In this document: piece by piece, positions 29,979-42,896 of the stretch
Position numbering within the stretch: position 1 is the stretch's first letter
Layout of the letters: each line of letters begins with the position of its first letter
NCBI RefSeq assembly: GCF_037975245.1
Contig: NC_092571.1
Location: forward strand, 13,123,917-13,187,916
Direction of reading: 5' to 3'
Length of the DNA stretch: 64,000 bases
Origin: Apostichopus japonicus
Taxonomy: Eukaryota; Echinodermata; Holothuroidea; Aspidochirotida; Stichopodidae
The notes under the pieces: model-generated
The model's input: only the letters and a program-made list of their open reading frames with translations
The model's database searches: none
Told to the model about the DNA's origin: nothing
Position numbers and translations under genes: made by a program

Positions 29979-32099
29979 CTGAAATAAGACTAAGTCGCGT
30001 TCAATGTTGTCGATTATTTAAATGAAGTTAAAAATATACTTCGTCAATGGTGTAGCGCTATTGCTCTTTTGAGCTAATACTTAGATTACCAAGCGTTCTA
30101 GTTGCTGTAATCTAGGACCACCGTAAACAAAGGTATAATAGTATCGTTGTGAAAAAAGCATGTACTTTATGTATGGGGTTATATCAAATGGGTTGCAGGT
30201 ATCCAAACTCCCATGTTTCAATGTGACTGTATATTCAGTTATAACACAGTACGTTACATGAAATCTTTTCCCATATCAATTATCATATTTACAGTTGCAG
30301 TTTCCTTCGCCAATCCTATAGCATAAACATTTCATCACTACCGATTTTATGTGCTAATATCTCGTAAACTTTTGATTTCTTAATTCTGTTTCTTGTTTTC
30401 GAATAGATGTTAGTCCTACGCAATGTTTTGCCCCATCTGTGTTTATGTGCTGCAATTTCGACATACACACAGGCTACACACGACGCTGTGTTTACCTAAT
30501 AATACAGACTGGAAATCACTTATCAACAGCTAAATTCGCTGTATGCATAACGATTAGGACGGGGAAGTGAAGTTGGACCTCCGATTATGGGTCTTTGTCT
30601 TTTGTTCTGCAGTTTAAATCTCTTCGCAACAGTCGTAGATATCGTACAATATAGTGTAAAGTAGTTTTATAACGGTAACCTTTGTAATATAATAATTAAA
30701 AATGGGAAGGAAAGTGAAAAGCGTAGCTTATTTTCATTAGATATTCTTGTAAAGTATAAACCTTGTATGTGATTCTTTTTGAAATCACTAACTGCTTTAT
30801 TTATTGTATTAATGCGGGTTTATTCTTTTTTATTCATCTATTAAACCATATTTTGCTTTCAAGGGTGCAGTCTTACAACTGGAAATTTTACAATTGACGG
30901 CGTTTTGTCCGTTGAATGATGTCGACTCCGAGTCGACATCATTCAACGGACAAAACTTTTTGCCATACTTGAAAGATGTAAAGTGCCTAAAAAATATACG
31001 TGGTGCTTACCTACAGTATTTATAATGAGTATTTTATTATTAATTTTGACTAAAAAAGTACTATTTCTACGCATTCTACTTTCTCGACCAACTAAAGAAT
31101 ATACTCTATATATATGCTATTGCAGTATATCACCTCAAATTTAGAAACTTACTTGCGAACTTTCCGTTCACTTTCAAATTTAGAAACGAGCTAACGGGAC
31201 CCCGCCCGTGTTCCGTACCCCTGCAGTATATATTCCCAAATCAAAATGTGAATTGGTAGTTTCTACTGACTGGCAAATACCCAGTACTATGTATTTTTTT
31301 TTTAATTTTCTTTGTTTTGACCATTACTTATTCAGGCTACACAAATTAGCACACGTCATTATCTTTTTGCGTCTTTTGATCGTAGATACAAACATAGTAC
31401 AGCACTGTAAATTGGTAATTAAACTTGAAACTTGTAATTACTTCAAAGTCTGCTCTTTAACCTCTCTTGCTTGTTGGTATTCATTTGTAAAAAAATATAT
31501 CTTGGAATAATAGAATGATTACGTTTATTAAGTTTTGCATCCATCAGATATTAGAATTATCTCTCAGAACTCTTGCCAGTTAGGTATACAAGAAACAAAT
31601 GAAATATCTTCGACACGTGAAGGTCACGATAATATGAACTATAACATGGAAAACCAACAATTTCGGAGTTCAATTCATCTATTGCCACACAGGTTCCATC
31701 CTAACAACAAACCCTGTAGCAAGCTACTCTGCACAATGATATCTTTTGTTAAGTTTACATTCCAGTGAAATGAATGGACATGTCTTCATTACTGAAAGAA
31801 TACGGCAGATCGGTTTGTGGTACACTTCTGATCAAAGTTTAATCCCGAAAGAATGCAACCTACTGCTGGTCGTTTATTGTATCAGTTCTGTCATTCATTT
31901 GCTTGAATTCTGATAAACTGGAAATCTATCATTACAGGACTGCCATAGGTTCACGTGGCTGTGTTGGATAATTGTTGTTGCTGATAGTTTAGTTACTAAT
32001 TTACTGTTCGGGTAAGGGTTTGGTTTTTAGAGCCTGTTAGTGCCATCGCGTTTTGGATGCCACTGGACTGCCCAAAGCCCCACCGTATACAGCATTTCG
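29979..32099. other. Gene-free stretch upstream of SLC22
   Basis: AT-rich sequence that must contain or flank the SLC22 promoter and its untranslated first exon, neither of which I can place. The only clear structure is the palindrome at 30902-30956. The open frames at 31208-31768 have no recognisable content. Confidence 0.5.
30902..30956. repeat. Perfect inverted repeat, 27-bp arms, 1-nt spacer
   Basis: Left arm 30902-30928 (starts GTTTTGTCCGTTG) and right arm 30930-30956 are exact reverse complements separated by one C. It would extrude as a cruciform or a near-loopless hairpin. It is not a terminator: there is no adjacent gene end and this is eukaryotic DNA. Confidence 0.95.
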
Positions 32100-33370
32100 C
32101 TCCATGGTTTTTCGTTTGATATCGTGGAGTGCAGACGGGGTTTTGTCACGTTTTCCACTCGACTACAGTTTTCGCAAGCGTGGGCTTTACTATAGTGTGC
32201 TGCAGTACAAATATACTGTATTAGGATTTATAGTGTGTCCCGTCAGACGGGTGGAGTAGCTTAACTGTGTGGTGTTAGCGTTAGTGTTCATATTTGCATA
32301 GCCTTTTTTTAGCGTGTCTCTCTCTATGCTATGGTTGTTTTGGTTTAATTTTCTCCTTCATTTGTGTCCAGGCCTCAAACGGTATCATCAATCTTCGCGC
32401 CGGGATAGCCGTATTGTTAAATTGATTTTTACAGGTGAACAAATTGTTACACCGGTACAAGTTGTATCTTTATTCAAGAATAAGTAGATCCGGAACTGCT
32501 ACGAGTAGACCTAAGACAGGACATTCCCGGTATCCCGGTCAGCCTCGTAAATGTTTCGGGTTTGTGTGAGACCTGGCATGAGACAAAGACCTGCGCAACG
32601 TCTTGGTCACGACAGTGCTAAATGTTCAAACGAGGTAGTTTTCTCTCGCGCCTGACCCATGTCATATATAGCAAAGGCGAAACGCGAGGAACAGCCGGCA
32701 ACGGGATCACACTGCCTCCAGTAATGAAGGGGTCTAGACAGTGAGAGAAGATGGAGGTCCATATACCTCTGCAGATTCGGTCGGCGGGGCTGGGAACGAT
32801 TCCGCTATTGCGTCGGTGGGTCCCCCTGCTGTTACTTGCCCCTCTCCGGCCTCAGATCCCCCTGTTGTAACTGACCTCTGTCGACTCTTGTGTCATTCGC
32901 TCCTCTCCGACCCCCCAATGTCGGTCAATACCTTCTCCCACAGGGGGAACAGAAACCGCATTATCGGTTGAATTCACCATTAAAATCAAATGTGAGGGTA
33001 TTCCTTCCCATCCTCCCATGACTTTTTAATAGTCACCCTCGTTGTGAAAAGCATGAGAGAGTCACAAAAACGTAGTCGCAATTTCAAGTTGTAGGTGTAT
33101 TAATGTCACTAAGTTTGTCTTCAGGAAACCCAAATAACTGAAGATGTCGATTTATGGATTAATGAATGGGGTGGTAGCCTACATGCTTTTTGGAACTTTT
33201 GTGCTAATTTCTCCATCTTGGGTTAATATACCGACCATGAATTAGGTCGATTGGGTTACAATACCCACAGGTTAAAAACATTACACTTATGTAACGTTTA
33301 CGCACCTAATCTTCTGCGCGAGGAAGGACCTTTTCAACTTTTCACCTTTTCTTTGTACAAGCTAATCATT
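32100..33370 (+). mobile_element. Decayed LINE copy: 5' leader, ORF1 and start of ORF2
   Basis: The leader keeps CGTGGAGTGC.GACG and the hairpin CCCGT-CAG-ACGGG (32239-32251). Near 32396 the frame reads RRDSRIVKLIFTGEQ, the start of ORF1. Near 33122 it reads QETQITEDVDLWINEWGG and later CNVYAPN, the endonuclease part of ORF2. Most of ORF1 is missing or shifted. The copy is much more diverged than the two near-intact ones, so it is old. The 3' fragment at 33994-34571 may be its other end. Confidence 0.75.
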
Positions 33371-33993
33371 TCTCTCTGGATTATTTGTAGACAGAAAAAA
33401 ATTCTTGTCATGTTTTTACCTTTTGGTACTTAATTTTGTGGAAAGCTGAAGGACCTCAACTTGCGTCACAATTACAATATGGATTCTTTAGAGATTTTGG
33501 CCTATTTTGTCAATCATTTTAGCTGATAACCCCTATTTGGATAACAGCGAGGAACACGTTTGTGTTAGTAACGTGGCGATTGATGGAAAGTGTTTCCTAT
33601 TGACATGTTTCAATAAATATTGAAATACAAGATATTTGGGAAGTACAGAATGAATTTTGTGATCACGAAACGGTATTATTGAACATTTGTATGGAGACTT
33701 TCTGAAAGTGTGGACGCATTGGAAAGAAAAGAATAGCATAGAAGAGACGAGAGAGAAACTAAAAACTTCTAGTATACTCACTGTATAAGGTTGTGGTATA
33801 GAGAGGAGAGATAATATATTTCGTTTACAACCCATCATTCTAAAATAATTAGTACGATAGTTAGCAATAGTGAGCATACACGTAGGTAATACCAATAGCA
33901 CTTCACACTAATACAGGCTACCAAACATTTGCTAATGCCTAGATTGAACACAAAACAAATTTTGTGAGTAATTCTCATATATAACTGTCATTT

Positions 33994-34571
33994 GAATTGC
34001 ACACGGTGCCTTGGTGACCAATCTGAAAAGGTATCATTGACGATTGGGTTATGTACTGTGCCCAAGGACCGGCAGTGACAGCTTAGCGAGTACTGCTCAT
34101 GTTGTTTTGGCATTGTTCCTTTGTTTTAAGCTTATGGGAGTTGTTTCAGACCTTGACCGACCGTGTAACGGGAGACCGTTCACGGTAAGTACGACAAGGC
34201 TTTGTTTTATATGGGGTAGATCCTCCAGATTGTTCTGTTGCTGTGTTGCACCGTATTATTTGTGTCTGTGCCTTTTTGAAAAAAAATCTTATTTGGAGGA
34301 ATAGATGCGATTTGACAGTTGGCAGGCAGTCCTGGAGGCGGTGAAGTGTGACATTCGCCTTCAGGTTGAAGGCGATTTTCGCCGTCTATCTGCAGATTAT
34401 TTTTTTTGTTTCGCTGGTTTTTTGAATGTTCCAGTGGGTGGTTGGGGTTTTTTCTGCTGGTCGGTGGGCGTACTTACTTTTTTGCCTTGTTTGTCTTGAT
34501 TTTTGTTCGACAGAGTTGGCTGGTTTGGTAGTGCCGTTTGGCCGCGGCGCAGAGGGGATCACGTAAAAAGT
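33994..34571 (+). mobile_element. LINE 3'-end fragment
   Basis: Starts at the codons for IAHGALVTNL and runs through the C-terminal zinc-finger region and the 3' leader to CACGTAAAAAG. Frame breaks are present and the terminal hairpin is damaged. About 600 bp of unrelated-looking sequence separate it from the endonuclease part at 33370. Confidence 0.8.
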
Positions 34572-35458
34572 ACAACGGCTGATAATGTAAATTTCACACA
34601 AGTAATATTAACAATAATCTGATGCAATGCAGCTAATTTAACAAATATTAAGCAATCTAGTCTTCTCTGAATCATAGGAATTGAAAGTATATGCAGAACC
34701 GTTAACAAATTGTGATGTTATTAAATCCCAACCAACAGTTTTTATTTAAAATAAATTTAGTTTTGATATAATTACTCATTTTCCTTGTGTGATTATCTTG
34801 TCTCGTTTTACATTTAATTTTAAAATATTGGTTTGTTGAATGGAATAAGTCTAAACCCTCTCATATTAAAATTATTACATTGAGCAGAAGTATAGGTTTC
34901 AATATAGCTCATATTCGGTTAAAGATACTATTAAACTAAAGAATCAATGACTGACGTAATTGTATTCTCTGATCGAAACCAATAGAAGTAGCTTCTATAT
35001 CAATCGCTCTCTAAGTTGTGCTCTCCTCCTTCTGCATGCTCTTCCCCTCTTATTTATCACACTGTTGTGTTCTCTGAATCTGTTTCAGAGTTATGGACTA
35101 TTTGAGCTTATCTTCAATCCTGCAGCTTCCATCTTCCTGGCTACTGATTCTCCGGGCCCATTATTTGTGATGTGTATAGCAATGTGGTCCCTGTACTGAC
35201 TGTTGCGTGAAAAATTGGTACTATGTTTTGGATTGGTCACCTCGAAAGCATTGTTGACTGCCTCTGTTTTTTGAGTGGAAGTCTCAAAACGAGTGGACCA
35301 AAATTGTTTTCTGCAGATACGTGTCTCAAGTATCTTGTTTATTTTAGTGCTGTCAGTGTGTGATACCAGCAGAGAATCCTTTGGATCATGTGGAATAAAT
35401 GGAAAGGTGTCCTTCCTGCTCCTCCTGCAAACAAATTACTGCTTTGGGCAATGTGAAT

Positions 35459-35947
35459 GATTTCCACTGTACAATTGTACATTCTTTTATCACTTCAAGG
35501 TTGGATATGGGCAATTCCTTACTCCTCGGTCTTCCACATGAACAGATTCATAGACTCCAATTAATCCAAAACTCAGCTGCACGTATTGTAACTCATTCTC
35601 ATAAGCATTGTCATATCCACCCTGTCTTAAAAAACCTGCACTGGCTACCTGTAAAATATCGTATTATGTATAAAATTCTCCTTATTGTTTATAAATCACT
35701 TAAAGGACATGGTCCAATGTATATTTCTGACTTATTACATATTTATGTCCCCTCTCGTAATCTAAGATCCAGCTCTCAATTTTTATTATCTGAAATTAAG
35801 TCCAAACATTCTTGGGGGGATAGGTCATTTATTGTTTCTGCCCCTCGCTTATGGAACCAACTTCCCTTAAAAATCAGAAAAACATCTACTCTCTCTAACT
35901 TTAAGAAGAGCATAAAATCCCATTTAATGACAAAAGCTTTTATATGA
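35459..35947 (+). mobile_element. CR1-like LINE, C-terminal part of reverse transcriptase
   Basis: An open frame of about 160 codons shows the [19 protein letters not shown] block, then [29 protein letters not shown] and [14 protein letters not shown]. This is the conserved tail of CR1/L2/Jockey-type reverse transcriptases. The catalytic core is absent, as usual for 5'-truncated copies. The tyrosine usual in the RLDYCNSLL motif is replaced by methionine. The frame ends with TGA at 35945-35947. The Tx1/L1-like LINE of this window is a different family. Confidence 0.85.
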
Positions 35948-36005
35948 TCTTATACCATTAAGTTTTTCTTCTGTCATTGTTTTGTATTATTCTGTATTAT
36001 TTGTA

Positions 36006-36871
36006 TCATTTCTCATTGTCATTTGCGCCATGAACATTCTTTGAGTGGTGTGTGCGCATTATAAGTCTTATTATTAGTCTTATTAGGCAGTCTAAACATG
36101 TTGACAAACCTTTAACAAGTTTGCAGTGGTCGTATTTGAGTGATTTCTTGCAAGTAGTCACGTATGCATGTAAAGGGTAGGTCATGTCCTCTGCAAAGCG
36201 CTTTTGTATCAAGCGCTTCTTAGTCACAGTCTTTGCAGGAAACATCAGAGGAGAATTCTGCTTTTGTCGGTACTCTGCGGAGTGATCTGTTTAGGTGGAC
36301 TTGGTCTAACAGGTTCTATTTTGCAGAATTTGTAGCTGCAGCCATTATACTACTGAACCATTTACATGCCTTGCCATCAGCATCAGTTACGAGGCACTTG
36401 CCCTTTACTGGGTTATTTGGATTCACAAATCTTCCCACAATTTTTTCATCTCCGATATTGGCATCTTCCCTTAGGTTTGCTAAACAACCCTTATGGCCTG
36501 GACATTGTACTTCTGACCCCTGTGATGGTAACCAATAAAAAATGTATCCATTGTGACATTCTTTACAATACATCCCTGTATTGACTTGCAGGATGGAAAG
36601 GAGTCTTACTTCTTGCATTACGTAGAGGGTTATGAAACTGACGACCATAGTCTGCATTAATTGGAGAGTCCTTTGAGAGGACACGTACTTGCATTGTCTC
36701 CTTTATTATACACCTCTTTTCGGCCTTATCGTAATTTAATTTCATTAAATGTCCAAACTGGTTAGCTGACTTTTGTTGCGGACTGATAGCAGGACTGGGA
36801 AGAGTGATGCTGCTGAGCAATCTCCGAGCTGCACTTGAGCTGATCGAAGAGTGATGCAAGCCTAACTGCAA
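36006..36871 (-). pseudogene. Mutator-like transposon protein, frameshifted relic
   Basis: The minus-strand frame 36871-36563 contains LQLGLHHSSISSSAARRLL and DSPINADYGR. After a frameshift, the frame 36684-36316 has CKECHNGY, GCLANLREDANIGDEKIVG and SIMAAATNSAK. After another break, 36245-36006 has KKRLIQKRFAEDM. This order resembles Mutator-domain proteins abundant in sea urchins and other marine invertebrates, with a cysteine/histidine cluster preceding the catalytic part. At least two frame breaks make it non-functional. Remains of its N-terminal side may reach about 37170. The assignment rests on remembered motif patterns, so it is moderately secure. Confidence 0.5.
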
Positions 36872-37641
36872 TGCAATGTTTAGTTCTGACAGATTCCTGC
36901 CAGGTTTGCTACTTTGGTTTAAACCTTTATAGAGGTGCTATAGAGAGTGCATCCAAACACAACCTTTGAGCAAGTCCCACCAATTCCTCCAACTCAGACA
37001 GAGATATGAGGATACCCCCACATTCATTGCTTGTCTCTCTGTAAGCCACCATAGCACTGTACTGACTCTTATTGAGACCAATTTACGAAGCAAATTTCGT
37101 GTAGATTTTGATAAACACCAGCAAAGCCATTATAAGCCATGTGATCAAAATTGCCAGCATGGTGCTTTTTAGGCCTGAGTAACATGGTTGGTTGTGACTA
37201 AGTTGCAAAAATCTCATGTCCTTTAAATGGTGAATTAAGTACTCTATCATACTCTTACTTGCTGAGCCTTTTATAAGCAGTTTGACAAGTGGGATAAGGT
37301 TACGTATCTACATGAGAAGGGTTAGGCATATCAGCAGAGCAATTGGTATCAAATTCATCAGCGGAGCGGGCTGTATAGCTGAACCTGTTACCAGGTTTAA
37401 TGGTTGTTGCACGCCTACGAAACTATCCGTCGGCTCATTTTTCTAAATAATAACAAGTTTTTATCCTTTAAGAAGTTTTCCAGTCACCTGTTCACTAGTT
37501 TTGTTTGTGAGCATTCATTGTTAGTCTAAGCAGTTTAAACGTGTCACAGTACAAGCTTTCCTAAGTATTTTTGTGCATTAAAATCTGACACTTGCAATGC
37601 CTTTGAAAAACAGTGCCAAAGTAACAAGTATCTTTATCTCC

Positions 37642-38445
37642 AGGGTCGTTATACGTATGATCTAAGTTTTACCAGTGGCGTGACCCTGCAGAAGGGTCAC
37701 ACATTCCTGAGTAATGTCGAGAGGTTGACAGATACTCCATACGAGCGGTTAACTCTCATCCACATAGGATTAGAGGTGCGGCAGAAACTTGTCGCCACTT
37801 TTTAGGTCGGTTTGTGGTTGTGCCCCACGCATAGGCCTCTGAGGTTATGATTGGTCACCGAAAAGTTCTAATCGACCTAAAACAGAAAACTCACATTGCC
37901 GGGCACAAAGCCAACTTTGCGTTATCCCGGTCAGCCTCGTACCTGCTGTGCATTTTGATTCAGAAGGAGGGTCGTGTTTTATGCGCTTGTCAACCATCTT
38001 TTGTCCATCTATGACAAAGGGGTAGGGGTCAAGTAGTGGCGTCAAGTTCCGAAGCATTTAATGCTTCAGAGGAACTTTCACTTAAAAAGGGGAAAGATGG
38101 TGAGAATCCATCCTATCCCGTCGGTGCAGACCTCAACCTTGTGTCAACACCGCCTTCACCAGATCATGAGGCGGAGATGGGGTCTCCACCAGCTCCCCCA
38201 CACCCTCGTTCAGTTCCGTCCCCAGTTCGACTCCGGTACCACCGACCCGTTTGCCACCAGATCCAGATCTGTCTGACAACGAATCCGAAGACTCGATGAT
38301 AATCGAGCCAAAACGTGCCACGGGGACGAGCTGGTACGTCCAGATGGTGGAATACTCCCAAAAGTGGTCGGCTTCAAGTGACGACTCAGACGATGATCTG
38401 TCGTCTAGGGCACGCTTGAAGCTGACTCGTCGTCGTCTATGACAA
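37642..38445 (+). mobile_element. Decayed LINE ORF1 fragment
   Basis: Codons for GRYTYDLSFTSG near 37646 match the ORF1 segment GRNTYDLRFTSD. PYERLTLIHIGLEVRQ follows, and the region 38280-38410 matches the acidic Ser/Asp-rich ORF1 tail (EPKRATGTSWY then SSDDSDDD). The zinc-knuckle segment is lost. Probably part of one internally deleted insertion together with 38764-39311. Confidence 0.7.
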
Positions 38446-38763
38446 TCCGCCCGAATGTTCTCTTTCAGGAAAAGTGCCAAAAAAGCAGCAGGAGAACAAC
38501 TCTTAGATATGTTATCAATCAGGATCTACTTTCTTGTTGAATGTTGAAGAGCATGCATTGCAGTACTTGCGATAAAAAACAATTGGGTGAATTAAGAGCA
38601 CTTTAGCCTGCCAAAGAGTTAAGAGGATTGTTTACAAGTGACGAATACTTCAGGCTCACATTGCACAAAATATTCACGGTTATGATACGGAAAATTGATA
38701 GTGCCATGAAAGGCCAACTTGTCAGCGTTAAGCTAGTGAGAACTTCTATCTAGACTTAGAGGC

Positions 38764-39311
38764 CATAGCAGGGTAGTACTCCAAGCAGGGTGGTGCGTGT
38801 CATTTGTTCCGCTCTTATTGAGTTGCCCCCTGTTGACCACTCACGGCCGGCCCTCGTTCACAGGTACCATTGGCGATTGGGTGATGGACTGTGCCCAAGG
38901 ACCGGCTATGACAGCTTAGAGAGTATTGCTCATGTTTTTGGGATTGTTCCTTTGTTTCAAGCTTGTGTGAGTTGTTTCAGAGTTTGACCGACCGTGTAAA
39001 GGGAGACCGTTCAAAGTCGGTGGAACAGGGCTATGGGTTATATGGGATGGACCGTCCGGTTTGTTCTGTTGCTGTGTTACACCGTGTTGTTTTTAAAAAA
39101 TAACTTATTTCGAGGAACAGATGCAATATAGATTTTTAGGGGGAAATTTGCCAGTTGGCAGGCAGTCCTGGAGGCAGTGGAGTGTAATATCGCCTTCAGG
39201 TTGAAGGCGATTTCGCCGTTTTTCTGGGGCTGCCTTTGTTGGACGCTGGTGTGCTAGGGAGGGGTGTTTTGTTTCGCTGCGTGCTGGTCGCCTTTTTGTG
39301 GTGTTTAGAAT
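38764..39311 (+). mobile_element. LINE 3' fragment
   Basis: Matches the end of ORF2 starting at the codons around STPSRVVRVICSALIELPP, with a short internal deletion before the zinc-finger region, then the 3' leader to about 39311. It does not reach the CACGTAAAAAGC terminus. It faces tail-to-tail the near-complete LINE starting at 39530. Confidence 0.8.
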
Positions 39312-39450
39312 CCTCGTTACCATAATAGATGAAAGCTACCATAATCTGATAACGTACGTGCTTAGAAAACGTTATATGCACGTTTAATTCATCTCTTTCC
39401 TTTTAAATTTCAAGAACTCACGAAGGTCAATAATATCACATTTGATTAAT

Positions 39451-42400
39451 TCATTCACATTGCACAAATATGATCCATAATATTATATTTCGAGGACTCA
39501 AAGAAGCCATTCTAACAAAAGGAACATGAGCACGCAGCGAAACAAAACACCCTTCCCCAGCACACCACCGTCCAAAAAAGGCAGCCCTAGATAAACGGCG
39601 AAAATCGCCTTCAACCTGAAGGCGAATGTCAGACTTCACCGCCTCCAGGACTGCCTGCCAACTGGCAAATTTCCCCCTAAAAACAACATCACATCTATTC
39701 CTCCAAATAAGTTTTTTTACAACAGAACAAACATAAATAATACGCTGCAACACAGCAACGGAACAAACTGGAGGATCTAATCCATACAAAACAAAACCCT
39801 GTCCTACCGACCAGGAACGGTCTCCCGTTAAACGGTCGGTCCAGGACTGAAACCACTCCCACAAGTTCAAAACAAAGGGGCAATGCCAAAAAACATGGGC
39901 AGTACTCTCTAAGCTGTCACAGCCGGTCCTCGGGCACAGTCCATCACCCAATCGCCAGTGATACCTTTTCAGATTGGTCACCAAGGCACCGTGTGCAATT
40001 CTCCATGCAAGGTCACGGAGCCTGCAACCATTCAGCCTTGAATGCACCGAACGCCATACTTCGACAGGATGACGTCCCTGTACAAAAATTGCATTCAAGG
40101 CCCTATCCCGCAACGAACTGTGAACGAGGGCCGGCTGTGACAGGTCAACAGGGGGCAACTCAATCAGAGCGGAGCAAATGACACGCACCACCCTGTTTGG
40201 AGTACTACTATGCGGTTCTCTGTTGCTAAACAGCGCCGGGACCCATCGACGCAGGTGCAAACCGCCCCAAAAACGTACAAAATATGAACAAGGCAACCCT
40301 GGGTCAGTTACCGCTACAAACAACTGCTTAAATAACAAACAAGTTAACTTACTTCCCAGATGAACCACCCCTAACCCACCCTTCTCCAGTTTTTGGTACA
40401 TTACCGCCCTTTTGACAAGCTCTGTACCACCCGACCAAATAAATGAAAATATCGCTCTCTCCAACCGCACCAGGACGCGACGCGGAATTGGATACACCGC
40501 GCCCGGGTACCACAAGATGGGCGAAACAAAACGATTAACTACGGTGACTTTCCCTAGGATCGAAAGCCAGCGGGTGCCAAAGGTTTCGAGCCTGCTCTCA
40601 AATACCTCAGCCCTCTCGCTCCAGGTGACATCACCAGGTGCATCGTAGCCGAACCATATACCATTAATTTTGATATTCTGATCCGACCACGACGCACCGA
40701 ATGGTAAGTCTCTGTATCTCCAGCTACCAAGACGAAGGCCCTTTGTCTTTTCTGGATTCAACTTCGCCCCGGTAGCTCTCTCAAAAATAGATAAATCCTG
40801 CGAGAGTGCGCGAAAGGAGCCCAGACTCGAAACAACACATGTCACGTCATCTGCATATTGAGCGCATTTCACTTTGGCACCCCCTGGCACAACGAATGGA
40901 ACAAGTCTGGAGTCCCTTTCCAAAAGACGAGAGAGGGACTCGCTAAACAAAACATAAAGTAATGGAGACAGAGGGCACCCCTGGCGCACCCCCCTCTCTA
41001 CGTTAAAAACCTCCGAACAAAACCCATTTACGATAACAGAACTGAAACTTTCTTCATACAAAACAGAAATCCAATTACGAAAATTTGGGTGCAACTGAAA
41101 CGTCTCCAATACATTCATTAAAAAACCGCGATCCACCATGTCAAAGGCCTTCTGCTGGTCCAGAGACACCAATGCACATGGCAGATCACGCTCAATAACA
41201 AAGTCGGTCAAGTCGCGCATCAACCACAAGTTCTGCTGGATGCAATGACCCTTCACTGCACAAGTCTGGAGATCACCCACAAGATGCGGCATGGCCAGTG
41301 CAAGGCGGTTGCACAAAGCCTTAGCCAGCAACTTGTAGTCCACATTTAACAAGGTGATCGGACGCTTGTTACGGGGATCCAAGGGGTCCCCAGACTTGGG
41401 CAGCAAAGTAATCATGCCCAGACGTTGACTTTGGTTTAACAGTCCGTTTTGGAAGGCGTCCTCGAAGACGGCTCTGATGTCGGGTCCTATTATTGCCCAG
41501 AAGGTTCGGTAGAACTCCCTCGGAAGCCCGTCCGAACCCGGGGACTTGCCATTCTTCATCTTCGAAAGCGCCTTCCAAAGCTCAACAGTGGTTATTTCGC
41601 CCCCAAAATATCATTGACATCGTGGGGAACGGTTTTTGAGATTCCCCTCAATAAATCAGCCTGTGCCGACAAGTCGACATTGCCACGCGTAAACAAACTC
41701 GAATAATACTCTTTATATACGCGGACAATGCCGTGAGGGTCACTAACCACGGTCCCATCAGTAGCGCGTACAGACGGGACGCGTCTGTCACCTGCCGATG
41801 AGCTAACGGACTGGTAAAACCTCAGTGAAGGGCGCTCCTCGGCTTCCACCGCTTCGACACGGGCCCTGACGCGGGCACCGTGGTACTTTTCATCGAGATA
41901 AGTCTGCAAAGCGATGACTGCCGAAGGGTCGCCAAACTTCACCTCCGCGCACAGCTTCGAGAATTTTTCTCTTCGACGCCGTGCGCGGGTCACGCAATAC
42001 TGAATTGCGTAGCGTTTGATGCGCAACTTGACCTCATCCCACCATTGAGATGTAGAAGCAAAGGCCGGCTTCAATGTTTGCCATCCTTTGTACCTGGTCT
42101 CGAAACCCTGGCGGAACTCTGCCTCGCCAAGAATCCGACAGTTAAGCTTCCATAGGCCCCGCCCGATGGGGAAAATGGAAGGCAAAACAAAACGTGCTAC
42201 TACAGTGTCATGGTCAGAGAGCGGACAGCTGAGCGTCTCGCAACCCGAAAATGTAAAACGTACGGGCGCATACACTCGATCTATCCTGGAGGCATCTTCT
42301 CCGTTAGGCCTCACCCACGTATACCCCGTACTACACGGGTGCATATGCCTCCAGACATCGGCTAAAAGGTGTGCCGAAGTGAATCTGTCCAATTCTGTGA

Positions 42401-42896
42401 TCCCAGCGTCGGGACTTGCAGACACAGAAGTTCCGAGTCTGTCAAGACCCGAGTCTGGGACACAGTTAAAGTCTCCGACCATGACACACGGCGCACTACC
42501 AGGAACAAAGGAAGGCAGCGTGTTAAAAAAATCTCGTCTAGCAGAAGGCCGATTGGGAGCATACACATTGCAAATGGCGATGTTACCCTGTGGATACTTG
42601 AATAGAATGCAAACCAATCGGCCCTCGTGATCCGTCTCCACCCTAGTGGCACAACCCGCCTGACGAGCTGACAGAAGGATGACAGTGCCACAGGATGAAG
42701 ACGAACCAAACGAAGCATGCAGCTCACCACCCCACTCATAAGCCCATAGAGGGACATCTTCTTCCAAAATATGTGTTTCTTGCAGGCAAACGCAGTCGAC
42801 CTCCATTGATTTACAATATTGGAAAATGCGACTGCGCTTGCGATGATCCCTCATGCCATTCACGTTCAAAGTGGCAACTGAAAGTGCATGGGCCAT
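39451..42896 (-). pseudogene. LINE ORF2 (endonuclease-reverse transcriptase), broken by one frameshift
   Basis: ATG at 42896 (MAHALSVATLNVNGM). Frame 1 runs to 41592 and encodes an apurinic-type endonuclease with TLNVNG, LQETH, VGDFNCVPDSGLDR and LSDHDTV. Near 41600 a run has five G where the copy at 59044-62467 has six, which shifts the frame. The second frame (first ATG 41559, stop 39451) has the reverse transcriptase: KSPGSDGLPREFY, LDQQKAFD, GVRQGCPLSPLL and QYADDVT, then the zinc-finger tail CPRTGCDSLESTAHVFWHC. The last ~25 codons come from flanking DNA because the element's 3' end is cut at 39530. Otherwise very similar to the plus-strand copy, so young. Confidence 0.9.
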
